NCBI RefSeq assembly: GCF_002087295.1
Contig: NZ_MWVI01000097.1
Coordinates: forward strand, 1 to 64,000
Source: Vreelandella lionensis
GTDB lineage: Bacteria > Pseudomonadota > Gammaproteobacteria > Pseudomonadales > Halomonadaceae
Length of the DNA stretch: 64,000 bases
Direction of reading: 5' to 3'
Below, one piece after another: positions 27,519 through 38,683 of this stretch. Every line of letters begins with the position of its first letter. Position 1 is the first letter of the stretch. Under the pieces are notes generated by a model. That model did not search any database. It saw only the letters and a program-made list of their open reading frames with translations, and was not told where the DNA came from. The translations under genes and the position numbers were made by a program.

Positions 27519-28393
27519 TGCATGGTTCATTGCACCGTTTGATTATGGCTTTATGCGCCGTGCCGTGGTCGGCGGCCTTGCCCTTTCATTGGCCTCGCCG
27601 CCGCTTGGGGGTGTTTTTGGTGCTGCGCGGCATGAGCCTGATTGGCGATGCCATGGCCCACGCGATTTTACCCGGCGTGGCGCTGGGCTTTTTACTGGCG
27701 GGCTTTTCGCTGCCGGTGGTGAGTGTGGGCGGCGTGCTGTTTGGGGTGATGGTGGCGCTGCTGGCGGGGGCGGTCTCGAAAATGGGCGGCCAGCGGGAAG
27801 ATGCGGCCATGGCGAGCTTTTTTATTATTTCGTTGGCCGCTGGGGTCATGCTTATCTCGATGGGTGGCAGCAGTGTGGGTCTTACCCACGTGCTGTTCGG
27901 CTCCATTTTGGCGATTAACTCGACGGCGGTGCTGCTGATTGCCTCGATCAGTACGCTGATTGTGATCACTCTGGCGATTATTTTCAGCGCCCTGGTGGTG
28001 GAGTGTTTAGACCCGCTGTTTTTACGCGGCCAAAGTAGTCGCAGCGGTTGGGTTCATAGCGTCTTTTTAGGGCTGCTGGTACTGAACTTAACGGCGGGCT
28101 TTCAAACCCTGGGCACGCTGATGGCCGTTGGTTTTATGATGCTACCCGCTACGGCAGGTCGGTTTTGGAGCAAGCGGTTAGAAGGCTTGATCGGGATTGC
28201 CGTGGTGTTAGCAATGCTGGCCAGTACCGGCGGGCTGCTGCTGTCGTTTCATTTGGACACGCCCTCAGGCCCCAGCATTATTTTGCTGGCCGGGGTGGGG
28301 TATTTACTCTCGGCGCTGTTTGGCCGTTACCACAGCTTGGCCGCTAAGTTACGACGCAAAACCACGCCTTTGGCGCTGGAGCAGTCGCACTAG
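27502..28393 (+). CDS. znuB: Zinc ABC transporter permease, frameshifted
   Basis: About 296 residues with eight or so membrane helices. ATG at 27502 follows AGGAGG and opens LALLDAWFIAPFDYGFMRRA. A frameshift near 27605 leads to GVFLVLRGMSLIGDAMAHAI, the conserved ABC-3 motif contacting ZnuC, then LPGVALGFLLAG and LGTLMAVGFMMLPA. The tail is KTTPLALEQSH. It forms the channel of the zinc importer. It lies between znuC and znuA. Confidence 0.93.
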
Positions 28394-28437
28394 CGGGTTG
28401 ATGTTCATACGGTTATTTCTTAAATCAGGAGCATGTT

Positions 28438-29517
<1,080 letters not shown>

Positions 29518-29533
29518 TTCATACCGTGAAGAC

Positions 29534-29564
29534 AAAAATACCGCCAACCCGGCGGTATTTTTTT
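29534..29564 (+). terminator. Terminator after znuA
   Basis: AAAAATACCGCC, loop AACC, GGCGGTATTTTTTT: a symmetrical stem with T run 17 nt after the znuA stop. Confidence 0.92.
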
Positions 29565-29649
29565 GCATTGCATTTTTCGCGTTGGATGGGGAGACTTGCA
29601 TCACCGACTTTCGTTAACGCTGTTTAAACCACTGCAAAGAGCCAATGCC

Positions 29650-30342
29650 ATGCGCCTAAACGCCGATTTTAGCCACTTTGCCTGTGTCACGCCGGAGCAG
29701 TACCGCTGGGTGGCCTCCCCCAGTGCGGGCGTAGAACAAATGATGCTGGATCGCATCGGCGATGAAGTGGCCCGAGCCACTAGCCTGGTACGCTACGCGC
29801 CTAATAGCCAGTTCAGCCACCACACCCACGACGGCGGCGAGGAAATTCTCGTGCTAGAGGGCGTGTTTGCGGATGAGCATGGCCGCTACCCCGCTGGCAG
29901 CTACCTGCGTAACCCGATTGGCACTGGCCATACGCCGCAGATTGGCGAAGAGGGCGCGCTGATACTGGTTAAGTTGCATCAGTTTGATGAGAACGACCTG
30001 CTCCAACTGGCGATTCCTGCCCACCGCTTGCCCTGGCAGCCTGACCGTCGGCCGGGCATTACCTACAAAATGCTGCACACCTTTGGCGATGAGCGGGTCA
30101 GCCTGGAGCGTTGGGAGAGCGATACCACCATCGACTACCCTGCCCTGCCCGGAGGCTTAGAGCTATTGGTGCTGGAAGGCTCGCTGTGCGACGCGAGCAG
30201 CGAAGACCCGAAAGGCAGTTGGTGCCGCTATCCACCTGGTGCGGCCCCGCAGCTTCGTGCAGGCCAACACGGTGTGATGATGTACGTTAAGCGCGGGCAC
30301 CTATCTGACGCCCTTTCCCAGGCTAGCGCGCCAGGCCAATAA
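29650..30342 (+). CDS. ChrR-like cupin protein, two cupin domains
   Basis: 230 residues from the ATG at 29650 (MRLNADFSHFACVTPEQYRW). The first cupin has the metal-binding pattern SHHTHDGGEEILVLEGVF followed by GSYLRNPIGTGHTP. The second repeats the fold (GLELLVLEGSLCD, GSWCRYPPG) without the histidines. This resembles the cupin part of ChrR anti-sigma factors, but the N-terminal zinc anti-sigma domain and a partner ECF sigma gene are absent, so a sensory or enzymatic role is possible. Its end overlaps the convergent DUF6164 gene by 20 nt. Confidence 0.8.
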   Translation: MRLNADFSHFACVTPEQYRWVASPSAGVEQMMLDRIGDEVARATSLVRYAPNSQFSHHTHDGGEEILVLEGVFADEHGRYPAGSYLRNPIGTGHTPQIGEEGALILVKLHQFDENDLLQLAIPAHRLPWQPDRRPGITYKMLHTFGDERVSLERWESDTTIDYPALPGGLELLVLEGSLCDASSEDPKGSWCRYPPGAAPQLRAGQHGVMMYVKRGHLSDALSQASAPGQ

Positions 30343-30688
30343 ATGGCAGCAGAGTGAGCAGCGCAATCAGAACCACCGCCACCATGACCAGCGTTACCTG
30401 AAACGGGTGCTCCGCTAAGCGCCGCCAGAGTGTTGGCGCTTCATTGCGGGCCAGCGCTTCTTGATGGGCTTGGCGTGCGTTAGCTTGGCGTTCGGCCTGA
30501 TACTCGGCCAATGCGGCCTCTGCGTCGTCACGCTGGGCAGGGTTGCGCAGCCAAATGGCATCGACCCCCAGGCGGAAAAAGCCCGCCTGGGTTTCGTACA
30601 CATCAAAGCCATGCTCATCCAGCAGTTGGCGGACTTCCATGGCCTCTTCATCGGTTACATGGCGCAACCGAAACAGCAAATGGGCCAT
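30323..30688 (-). CDS. DUF6164 family protein
   Basis: 121 residues, intact. MAHLLFRLRHVTDEEAMEVR starts an alpha/beta domain with LLDEHGFDVYETQAGFFRLG and AIWLRNPAQRDDAEAAL. A C-terminal membrane helix follows (VTLVMVAVVLIALLTLLPF). Function is unknown. The gene starts 1 nt after the glyoxalase stop, so both are probably one operon. Confidence 0.82.
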   Translation of the reverse strand: MAHLLFRLRHVTDEEAMEVRQLLDEHGFDVYETQAGFFRLGVDAIWLRNPAQRDDAEAALAEYQAERQANARQAHQEALARNEAPTLWRRLAEHPFQVTLVMVAVVLIALLTLLPFIGLAR

Positions 30689-30689
30689 C

Positions 30690-31223
30690 TTAGTCGCCCA
30701 TGGCTGCCATGCGGTCGGCTTGAATCACTTCAATCCAGTAGCCATCCGGGTCTTTCACGAAGATAACGTCTTTCATCTTGCCCTGGTCGGCACGCTTCAC
30801 GAAGGTTACGTCGTGCTCATCAAACCACGCCTGGGCGGCTTCTAAATCCGGCACGTTGAAGCAGATATGGCCAAAGCCCTGGGGCTCAGCGTTGCCATCG
30901 TGGTAGGCAAAATCCTGCTGGGTTTCGGTGCCCCAGTTGTGGGTCAGCTCTAACAGGCCTTTCTGGCTAACGGTCCAGGCGGTGCGGGCTTGGGTTTCTT
31001 CCGGCACGCTGTCGCTGGCTTCCACGTTGGCGAGGAAGTAGAGCGAAAACTGCATCTCTTCAAAGTCCAGCCGGCGCAGCACCTGCATACCGAACACTTT
31101 GGAGTAGAACGCCAGGGCGCGTTCCGGGTCTTTTACCCGCAGCATGGTGTGATTTAAGCGAAAACCCTGAGTTTGCGGGGCAACGGGGGCAACGCCTGGG
31201 TGCTGTTCACCTTGAAACGACAT
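30690..31223 (-). CDS. gloA: Lactoylglutathione lyase (glyoxalase I)
   Basis: 177 residues, intact. The pattern NHTMLRVKDPERALAFYSKV, FGMQVLRRLDF, LELTHNWGTE, GFGHICFNVPDLE and KDPDGYWIEVIQ is that of the longer, eukaryote-like GloA form. Metal ligands are the His in NHTM, the Glu in LLELTHN, the His in GHICF and the Glu in WIEVI. It converts the methylglyoxal-glutathione adduct to S-lactoylglutathione in the cytoplasm. Confidence 0.96.
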   Translation of the reverse strand: MSFQGEQHPGVAPVAPQTQGFRLNHTMLRVKDPERALAFYSKVFGMQVLRRLDFEEMQFSLYFLANVEASDSVPEETQARTAWTVSQKGLLELTHNWGTETQQDFAYHDGNAEPQGFGHICFNVPDLEAAQAWFDEHDVTFVKRADQGKMKDVIFVKDPDGYWIEVIQADRMAAMGD

Positions 31224-31429
31224 ACAACTCTCCTATTGCGGGTTGGGGCATCATGAAAAGTATGCTGATATAACGCAAATTCTTTGACGAACATATTACT
31301 TTGTACAAGGCTTAGGCTGCTAACAGCGTCAAGCTGTCTACCGCTATTTGCGTATTGATCATTTTGCTTACTTCCCCCTGTTATGAGGGCGCAGGTTGTA
31401 TATTTCCAGCCCTCACCCAAGGAGCCTTT

Positions 31430-31804
31430 ATGTCCCGCGATCGAAACGTACTAGGTGAGCCGTTAACACCCTGCTGCCACTCTCCTAAAACCTGCTTCTA
31501 CCGCGATGGGTTTTGCCGCGTTGGCCCTGACGATGTGGGAGTGCATTCGGTATGCGCGCTGGTTACTGAGGAGTTTTTAGCCTTTTCTAAAGCACAGGGA
31601 AACAATTGGGTTCCCCCTCGCCCGGAGTAGGGCTTTCCGGGCCGGACCCCAGGCGACCGCGGGTGCTTATGCGCCCACCGCTGGGCCGAAGCTGCCGAGG
31701 TAGGGCTGGCACCGCCGGTGATTCTTTCCGGCACGAACGAGCGCACCCTGGAGATTATTCCACTGATTAAGCTACAGCAGCATGCGTTGGATGCGGTGCA
31801 TTAA
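31430..31804 (+). CDS. DUF2237 family protein, interrupted by in-frame TAG
   Basis: 124 residues counting through one stop. MSRDRNVLGEPLTPCCHSPK, TCFYRDGFCRVGPDDVG, SVCALVTEEFLAFSKAQGN, then TAG at 31628-31630, then GFPGRTPGDRGCLCAHRWAE and VGLAPPVILSGTNER. Both halves are in one frame and match DUF2237, where an aromatic residue usually stands at the stop position. Function is unknown; the family has conserved Cys residues. An AAGGAG site precedes the ATG. Confidence 0.82.
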
Positions 31805-31943
31805 TCTGTACCGCTACCTATTGCGACTTCATTGGTGAAAATTAGCCACTGGAATTTCTATGCAACCTCTCTACACTTCTATTTCAATAACTCTACAATT
31901 TAGTTAGCGATGCCCCAATGGCGGCGTCCGATGGGAGTGTGCC

Positions 31944-32289
31944 ATGACCGCAATCGATATGACGCTTGGCGACCGCCTAACGTTGAAGCAGTTAGCCCAC
32001 GCGATTCAAACCGGCTTTTCGCCGATTGTCGAAGTGGAGTCCATGGACGGTATCTATAAGGTTCGCTTCCATCACGCTAATGCGGGTGTCGGATCTTAGC
32101 GATGCCCACGGCCGCGTTCGTACTTTTCTTGGCACAGGGGAGATTCGCGATACCCTGGGGCAGTTGGGGCTTACCCATGGCGTGCTCACCTGCGCTGACC
32201 AGTGCGGCGATGAGATGATTGGTGTCTCTGGCCGTGCAATTACCCCAGATGAAATGCTGACCTACGGCACCCGCATCGCCTTCCGCTAA
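31944..32289 (+). CDS. DUF6482-type protein, frameshifted
   Basis: About 114 residues. MTAIDMTLGDRLTLKQLAHA and PIVEVESMDGIYKVRFHHAN are read in the first frame. A frameshift near 32080 leads to VSDLSDAHGRVRTFLGTGEI, LTHGVLTCADQCGDEM and MLTYGTRIAF. The small beta-rich protein resembles DUF6482, which I associate with Halomonas and Pseudomonas. Function is unknown. It precedes the TPP riboswitch by about 70 nt but ends before it. Confidence 0.65.
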
Positions 32290-32357
32290 TCGTTGCTGAA
32301 AAGTAGCGGCTGCACTGGGGCTTTACAGCCTCGCTCAAGGCTAGGATAGTACCCCCA

Positions 32358-32432
32358 ACGACAGGGGCGCCGCTTGGCGGCTGAGAAGCACCCTTTGAAC
32401 CTGAACCGGATAACGCCGGCGTAGGTAGTCGT
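32358..32432 (+). promoter_or_regulatory. TPP riboswitch (THI element) of thiM-thiE
   Basis: The conserved THI core is present: GGCTGAGAAGCACCC, TTTGAACCTGA and CCGGATAACGCCGGCGTAGG. The P1 stem pairs ACGAC (32358) with GTCGT (32428). Just downstream, GTGGTG pairs with CACCAC, and CCTCC pairs with GGGAGG, the thiM ribosome site. This suggests control of translation initiation: with TPP bound, the ribosome site would be masked. Confidence 0.95.
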
Positions 32433-32468
32433 GGTGCTTTTCACCACCTCCTCCGCCGGGAGGATGCT

Positions 32469-33278
32469 ATGACCCACCCCCCGCTTGGCGAGATGCTCGT
32501 CACTCTGCGCGATACCACGCCGCTTGTTCACTGCATGACTAACTATGTTGCGATGAACAGCACGGCTAACCTGCTGCTGGCTACGGGCGCCTCGCCTGCC
32601 ATGCTGCATGCCCCTGAAGAGGTGGCTGAATTCACCGCAATAGCGGGCGCACTCTCCATTAACATTGGCACGCTCTCTACCCCTTGGGCAGAGTCGATGC
32701 AGCTTGCCGCTCGCACGGCTAAAGAAACAGGCACCCCGAGGGTGTTAGACCCAGAAGCGGTCGGGGCCACCGCCTTTCGTCAGCAGGTCTGCACCGCGCT
32801 GCTTGCCCATCGGCCTAACGTCATTGGCGCCAACGCATCGGAAGTCATGGCGCTCACTGGCTTAGCCAGCCAAGGTCGCGGCGTCGATGTCACCACCACA
32901 ACGGAGGATGCCGCCCAAGCGGCGATCAAGCTGGCAAAGCAGCAGTGCTGCATTGTTGCCATGACCGGCGAAACCGATTTTATTACCGATGGCACCCACC
33001 ACTACCGTTTAACGGGCGGCCACGCGCTAATGCCGCGCGTAACCACCCTGGGCTGCGGGTTAAGCGCTTTGGTAGCGGGGTTTTTGGCCGCCAACCAGGC
33101 CCATCCACTTTCGGCAACGCTGGCTGCGCTGGCGTGCTTCAGCATTGCCGGAAGCCGTGCGGGGCAGCAGGCCAGTGGGCCGGGCAGTTTTCAGGTCGCG
33201 CTACTGGATGCGCTGTATGCCCTTACCCCTGACGATCTCTCTTCTCTTAGCCAGCTGGAGACGCTCCATGCCGTTTGA
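32469..33278 (+). CDS. thiM: Hydroxyethylthiazole kinase
   Basis: 269 residues, intact. Family motifs are HCMTNYVAMNSTANLLLATG, SINIGTLS, RVLDPEAVGAT, IGANASEVMAL and VTTLGCGLSALVAGFLAA, with the active-site Cys. It phosphorylates the thiazole salvage precursor with ATP. GGGAGGATGCT precedes the ATG. Translation should be controlled by the TPP riboswitch upstream. It overlaps thiE by 11 nt. Confidence 0.96.
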   Translation: MTHPPLGEMLVTLRDTTPLVHCMTNYVAMNSTANLLLATGASPAMLHAPEEVAEFTAIAGALSINIGTLSTPWAESMQLAARTAKETGTPRVLDPEAVGATAFRQQVCTALLAHRPNVIGANASEVMALTGLASQGRGVDVTTTTEDAAQAAIKLAKQQCCIVAMTGETDFITDGTHHYRLTGGHALMPRVTTLGCGLSALVAGFLAANQAHPLSATLAALACFSIAGSRAGQQASGPGSFQVALLDALYALTPDDLSSLSQLETLHAV

Positions 33279-33882
33279 TCTTTCGCTCTATTTAGTCACC
33301 GATGCTGCGTTATGCGCCGAAACGGGGCTTGAATCGACCGTGAAAGCCGCCGTGAAGGGGGGCGTGACCATGGTGCAGCTGCGCGATAAGCATGCCAGCG
33401 ATAAGGCCATGATTGCCCAGGCAACACGGCTGAAAGCACTGCTGGAAGGTAGAGGTGTGCCCGTGATCATTAATGACCGCTTAAACGTCGCCATCGCCAG
33501 CCGCGCCGATGGCCTGCACGTTGGCCAGAGCGACACCGCCGTTCAAGAGGCGCGCCAGGCACTGGGGCGCCAGGCCATTATTGGGCTGTCGATCAATACG
33601 TTGGAACAGCTGCAAAGCGCCCCCGTGGCGCTGCTGGATTACGTGGGACTGGGGCCGGTGTTTGCTACCGTGAGCAAGCAGGATCACGCTCAGCCGATTG
33701 GCTTTGATGGCTTAGCAGAGCTTGCCAGCGCCTGCCCCCTGCCCAGCGTGGCGATTGGCGGCTTAAAAGCCGAACACGCTGCTCAAGTCAGTGCGACAGG
33801 CGCGAACGGCATCGCGGTGATTTCAGCAATTTGCGGCCAGTACGACCCACACCAAGCGGCTCTCGCGTTTCGCGCCGGATGA
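33268..33882 (+). CDS. thiE: Thiamine-phosphate synthase
   Basis: 204 residues from the ATG at 33268 (MPFDLSLYLVTDAALC). TIM-barrel motifs are GGVTMVQLRDKHASDK, PVIINDRLNVAIASRADGLHVGQSD, YVGLGPVFAT and PSVAIGGLKAEH. It joins HMP-PP and thiazole phosphate to give thiamine phosphate. The start lies inside the end of thiM, so the two are translationally coupled under one riboswitch. No thiD follows in the window. Intact. Confidence 0.95.
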   Translation: MPFDLSLYLVTDAALCAETGLESTVKAAVKGGVTMVQLRDKHASDKAMIAQATRLKALLEGRGVPVIINDRLNVAIASRADGLHVGQSDTAVQEARQALGRQAIIGLSINTLEQLQSAPVALLDYVGLGPVFATVSKQDHAQPIGFDGLAELASACPLPSVAIGGLKAEHAAQVSATGANGIAVISAICGQYDPHQAALAFRAG

Positions 33883-33957
33883 GTCCGTTTATCCACCTCA
33901 CCGCCTTTGCCAACGTAGTGGCTGAGTTTGGCAGGCCATCTCCGTGGAGCTTTCCCC

Positions 33958-34697
33958 ATGCTACCTAGCCTGTTTATTTCCCATGCCTCGCCCATGCTTG
34001 CCCTAACGCCCACCCCCGCCCATCACTTTTTACGGGAGTTGGGCCAAACCCTACGCCCTAAGGCCGTGGTGGTCGTTTCCGCGCACTGGGAGACCCCACA
34101 CTTGCAGGTCAGCAGCAGCGTAAAGCCTGTCACCATCCACGATTTTGGCGGCTTTCCTGATGCGCTGTTTGCGGTTCAGTACCCTGCTCCTGGTAACCCT
34201 GGGCTGGCCCAACGGCTGGCCAAGCAGCTCGGCGCCACGCCCGTGGAGCGCGGCCTGGACCACGGTGCCTGGGTGCCACTCTCACTGATGTACCCTGACG
34301 CTGACGGCCGGTAGTGTCGCTTTCGCTTCCCAGCCGTTGGAGTAATACCGAGCTGATAGCCCTGGGCGAGCAGCTGGCAATGCTGCGCCAGGAGGATATT
34401 TTAGTGGTTGGCTCGGGGAGCTTGACCCATAACCTCTATGAGCTTCAGCCACAGGGTAGCCAGATACCGGCCTGGGTAGGTAGCTTTGCCGAGTGGGTTA
34501 ATGCACGGCTGCGCGAGGGCGATCGTGACGCGCTGGCCAACTGGCAAACCGCCCCAGACGCCAAGCGCAATCATCCCACGCCAGAGCACTTCCAGCCGCT
34601 GCTGGCGGCTATGGGAGCAGGCGGCAGCGCCGCCACCCAGCTACACCACAGTGTTGAGCACGGCGTGCTGGCAATGGATGTCTATCAGTTTGCCTAG
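33958..34697 (+). CDS. ygiD: LigB-type extradiol dioxygenase (YgiD/DODA-like), frameshifted
   Basis: About 246 residues. MLPSLFISHASPMLALTPTP has the metal-binding His of the family. VVVVSAHWETPHLQVS and IHDFGGFPDALF follow, then RGLDHGAWVPLSLMYPDAD. A frameshift near 34305 leads to PVVSLSLPSRW, LVVGSGSLTHNLYEL and HPTPEHFQPLLAAMGAGG. Relatives of E. coli YgiD open the ring of 4,5-dihydroxyphenylalanine-like catechols in vitro. The physiological substrate is unknown. It converges with the DMT transporter gene. Confidence 0.9.
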
Positions 34698-34700
34698 CGC

Positions 34701-35574
34701 TTACGCTGTGGGGCGGCGCTTCAAAGTGGTGCGTCGGTCATGGTAGGCAATGGCGAGCCCGCTGATCATAATCAGTACGCTGCCGACCCATACCCAGAGG
34801 TCGGGCAGTTCACCCCAGAACCACCAGCCTAGCAGCACTGCCCAGAGCATCGCGGTGTAATCAAACGGTGCCGCAATGGCTGCAGGTGCATAGCGAAACG
34901 CAAGAGTAATAAATGCCGTGGCCCCTACGCCTAACACGCCGGAACTACAAAGCCTAGCCAGTGCCAGGGCTGCGGCGTTTGCCATACCCAGGGCAAGCTG
35001 ATTGCGGTGACCACCAGCGGCACCATGGTCATGTAGAACACCATGGCCCAGAGGTGCTCGTTCGCGCCATAGCGCCGCGCCGTGACCATCATCAGGGCAT
35101 AAAATACCGCTGCGGCCAGCAAAATCATGGCGCCTAGTTGAAACGCATCTCCGCCCGGCCGAACTACAATCAGCACGCCCACAAAGCCTACCAGTGATGC
35201 TACAAGCACTGGCGGATCAATACGCTCACCTAAAAGCGGCACGGATAGCAGCGTGACAAATAGCGGTGCGACAAACGCAATGGCGGTGGCTTCTGCCAGG
35301 GTAACAGGGTTACCCCCCACACAAAGCACACCATGGTGGCGGTGTAGATCACCCCACGCAGAAGATGACCGCCTGGCCGCTTTGTGCGCAGCTTACGTAG
35401 CCCGCCGCTAAAATAAGCCAACAGAGCAATGAGCGGTAACGATACCAGCGTGCGGAAAAAAATAATTTGTATCGGGGAGTGCACCGCCCCTAACCCCTTT
35501 GATACTGCGTCCCCTAGTGCTAAAAACAGCACGCCTAAGCACATGCAAAGTATGCCTTTTAAGGATGGCGTCAT
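34701..35574 (-). CDS. EamA/DMT-superfamily transporter, frameshifted
   Basis: About 290 residues with ten predicted helices in two EamA repeats. MTPSLKGILCMCLGVLFLAL, DAVSKGL, PIQIIFFRTLVSLPL, then after a frameshift near 35335 VTLAEATAIAFVAPLFVTLL, and after another near 34970 GVGATAFITLAFRYAPAA and AMLWAVLLGWWFWGELP. It is an inner-membrane exporter or permease of unknown substrate. The start at 35574 is preferred because AAGGAG lies 7 nt upstream of it; an ATG two codons earlier would be too close. Confidence 0.88.
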
Positions 35575-35633
35575 AAACATGCTCCTTGTGTTGCTATTGT
35601 TATGGTCCTACTCGGATATCATCGACATACAAT

Positions 35634-35664
35634 AAAAAGCCCCGCCAACGTACATTAGCGGGGC
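35634..35664 (-). terminator. Terminator after the D,D-carboxypeptidase gene
   Basis: On the minus strand GCCCCGCTAA, loop TGTACG, TTGGCGGGGC is followed by TTTTTATTG, 18 nt after the stop codon. Confidence 0.9.
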
Positions 35665-35682
35665 GGTGAACCACTGCGGTGG

Positions 35683-37060
35683 TTAAAGGCTTGCGTTGAC
35701 CACCATACAATCCATGCCCTGCGCCTGAAGCGTTTGGAAAGCTTGCCGCGCCTGGGATTCGTTTAGCGAGACCACACGGGCGAAATACCGTGGCTTGTTA
35801 TTGAAGTGGGTCGATCGCTACGCGCCCGCCGACACTGTTGGGTAAGCGCTGCACGGCTTGGCGAGCCAATTGCTCAGCTTGGGCCGCCTGGCTAAAGGCA
35901 CCTACTTGAATGCCCCAGCCAGCAGAGGCCATTTGCGCAGTGGGAGATGCCGTCGCCAGCACGCGCTCCTGCTCAATAAAGGCTTGCAGTGGATCTTGCG
36001 AGGCAGCTTCTGGTGCCTCCTCACGTGCGGCCTCCGCTTGGAGAAGCTGGGCCTCAACGGTTTGTGCCGGCGTACTGTTAGACATGGGCCGTGTGGGTGA
36101 TAGCGACGTGGCGGAGACATTAGCCATCATCGGTTGTGAGCGAGGCTGAGTAAGCGGTTGGGCTGGTCCCGCAAACCCCATAAACTCACTTGAGAAACTG
36201 GTATCAGCAAGCCATGAGCGTTGATCTCTTAGCGACGCACGCATAAAGCTGCGGTCTAGCAGATCTGCCATATGGGTATCACGGGAAGAGGAACTGAATC
36301 CACCCATCACTACGGCTACCATACGGCGGCCATAATGGACAGCAGTGGTGGCCACGGTAAAGCCTGAGGCGCGAATGAAACCAGTTTTTAAGCCATCGGC
36401 CCCTGGGTAGTCACGCACCAATCGGTTGTGGCTGGTATGGCGAGTACCGCGGTAGGTGAACTCCTGCAAACCGAAATAGTGGTAATACTGGGGAAAGTCC
36501 TGCATCACCCGCACCGAGAGCGTCAACATATCTCGCGCGGTGGTGATTTGCAGATCATCCGGTAAGCCCGAAGCATTGCGGAAGGTAGTGGCATTCATGC
36601 CCAACTCACTCGCCGTCGCCGTCATCAGGTTCGCAAAGCGTTGCTCGCTGCCTCCTAGTGCCTCTGCCACCACGACCGCCACATCGTTGGCAGAACGCAC
36701 TGCTAAGGCGCGAATGGCCGTATCCACCGGGATAGAGCTACCTGCCGAGAGCCATAGTTTGGTCGCGGGCATGGCCGCTGCCTGGGCCGAGACGGACAGC
36801 GGCTGATTGAGGCTCAGCGTGCCATTTTCCAGCGCTTCAAACGTTAAATATAACGTCATCATTTTGGTTAGCGATGCGGGGTAGCGCGGCTCATCAGCAT
36901 TTTCAGCGTACATTACCTCGCCGTTCTCCAGATCGACCACAATGCCTGCATAACGCGGGTTTCCCTGGGCACTAGCGCTGCCAACGAACGTCACGACGAG
37001 CACTATTAACAGCCATTGAGCTACCCAAGACGCTGCGCCCATTCTCCGTGTTGTTGCCAT
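35683..37060 (-). CDS. D-alanyl-D-alanine carboxypeptidase with SPOR domain
   Basis: About 460 residues. The start at 37060 (MATTRRMGAASWVAQWLLIV) has AGAGG upstream; a signal peptide ends SASAQG. The penicillin-binding S11 domain has SxxK in YPASLTKMMTLY, SxN in AVRSANDVAVV and KTG in DGLKTGFIRASG. A Pro/Gln-rich linker leads to a C-terminal SPOR domain (WGIQVGAFSQAAQAEQLARQ). A frameshift near 35805 moves its last part (FNNKPRYFARVVSLNESQAR) into another frame. It trims peptidoglycan peptides in the periplasm; the SPOR domain suggests septal location. Confidence 0.93.
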
Positions 37061-37205
37061 ACCGACCTCTTGCTGATTGAACACGCCGCGATGCCGTTTA
37101 CCGCTCTTACGGCTGCTGCTTTAGCCTAGCATGCCTACTGCATAAATTGATCTGCACATGTTTGATTAACACTCATAAGCCTAGGTATTTCCAGCGTAGA
37201 AGCAT

Positions 37206-37236
37206 AAAAAAAACCGACCCAAAAGGGTCGGTTTTC
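37206..37236 (-). terminator. Terminator of the alpha operon after rplQ
   Basis: AAAACCGACCC, loop AAAA, GGGTCGGTTTT, with A and T runs on both sides; it lies just after rplQ on the minus strand. Confidence 0.92.
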
Positions 37237-37262
37237 ATTTTGCTAAAAAAGAAGGGATAGCC

Positions 37263-37649
37263 TTACTCAGCTACAGCTTCTTCTTCAGCTACCGGACGGT
37301 CTACTAGCTCAACGTAAGCCATCGGGGCGTTGTCGCCAGTGCGGAAACCGCACTTGAGAATACGGATGTAACCACCCGGACGCTCGGCGTAACGCGGACC
37401 CAGCTCGTTGAACAGTTTGCCGACGGCTTCTTTGGAGCGCGTACGAGCAAACGCCAGACGGCGGTTTGCAACGCTATCCTGCTTACCCAGGGTGATCAGC
37501 GGCTCGATAACGCGACGCAGTTCCTTGGCCTTAGGCAGGGTTGTCTTGATAACTTCATGTTCGACCAGCGAGACAGACATGTTCTTGAACATGGCCTGAC
37601 GGTGCGAGCTGGTACGATTCAGATGACGACCACTCTTACGATGACGCAT
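37263..37649 (-). CDS. rplQ: 50S ribosomal protein L17
   Basis: 128 residues, intact. [20 protein letters not shown] and [20 protein letters not shown] are the L17 signature, with an acidic tail EEEAVAE. It binds 23S rRNA near the exit tunnel. It is the last gene of the alpha operon. Confidence 0.98.
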   Translation of the reverse strand: MRHRKSGRHLNRTSSHRQAMFKNMSVSLVEHEVIKTTLPKAKELRRVIEPLITLGKQDSVANRRLAFARTRSKEAVGKLFNELGPRYAERPGGYIRILKCGFRTGDNAPMAYVELVDRPVAEEEAVAE

Positions 37650-37688
37650 GGTTGTGATTCCTTACCAAACTGGGACTCAAGTCGACAC

Positions 37689-38683
37689 TCACGCGGAGGC
37701 CTTGTCGTCCTTCAGGCTAGCGGGTGGCCAATTTTCCAGCCGCATACCGAGGGACAAGCCACGCGCCGCCAATACATCTTTGATTTCATTCAAAGACTTT
37801 TTACCGAGGTTCGGGGTCTTCAACAGCTCCACTTCTGTGCGCTGAATCAGATCACCGATGTAGTAAATATTCTCGGCTTTTAGGCAGTTAGCGCTGCGTA
37901 CGGTCAACTCAAGATCGTCTACGGGGCGCAATAGGATAGGATCAACGTGATCCTCTTCCTCGTCGACTTCCTGCTCTTTGTCAGCTTCCAGGTCGACGAA
38001 GGCGGCCAGCTGCTCTTGCAGAATGGTCGCACTGCGACGGATAGCCTCTTCCGGATCCAGGGTACCGTCAGTTTCCAGGTCGATAATCAGCTTATCGAGG
38101 TCGGTACGCTGCTCAACACGAGCGGCTTCGACCGAGTAGGAAACGCGGCGAACAGGGCTGAAGGTGGCATCCAGCTGCAGGCGGCCAATAGCACGGGTCT
38201 CTTCATCAGAGCCACGAGCGTCAGCCGGTTCGTAACCACGACCCAGCGATACCTTAAGCTGAATTTTCAGCTCGGCACCTTCATTGACGTGTGAATGACG
38301 TGGTCCGGGTTGACGATTTCGACGCTATGATCAAGCGCAATGGCGCCAGCGGTGACGACGGCTGGGCCCTGCTTGTTCAGCGAGAGCACCGCCTCATCGC
38401 GGCTGTGCATCTTGATCGCAACATCTTTCAAGTTCAGGAGGATTTCGATGACATCTTCCTGCACCCCTTCGAGCGCACTGTATTCGTGCTCTACACCGGC
38501 AATTTCAGCCTCTACCACGGCAGCGCCGGGCATGGATGAAAGCAGAATGCGACGAAGTGCATTCCCCAGGGTGTGACCAAAGCCGCGCTCGAACGGTTCG
38601 AGAACGATTTTGGCATGATGTGCGCTGATTTCTTCGACCTTGATGTCGCGAGGACGAAGAAACTTTGTCACTGAACGCTGCAT
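37689..38683 (-). CDS. rpoA: RNA polymerase alpha subunit, one frameshift
   Basis: About 331 residues. The N-terminal dimerisation domain shows [37 protein letters not shown] and VNPDHVI. A missing base near 38270 shifts to [38 protein letters not shown] and the C-terminal domain [21 protein letters not shown] that contacts UP elements and activators. Both parts are typical RpoA, so the break is an error. It lies between rpsD and rplQ. Confidence 0.97.

Noticed and set aside
27428-27600. A longer znuB starting at 27428
   Set aside because: That frame upstream of the shift is the out-of-frame tail of znuC; the ATG at 27502 with AGGAGG is the real start.
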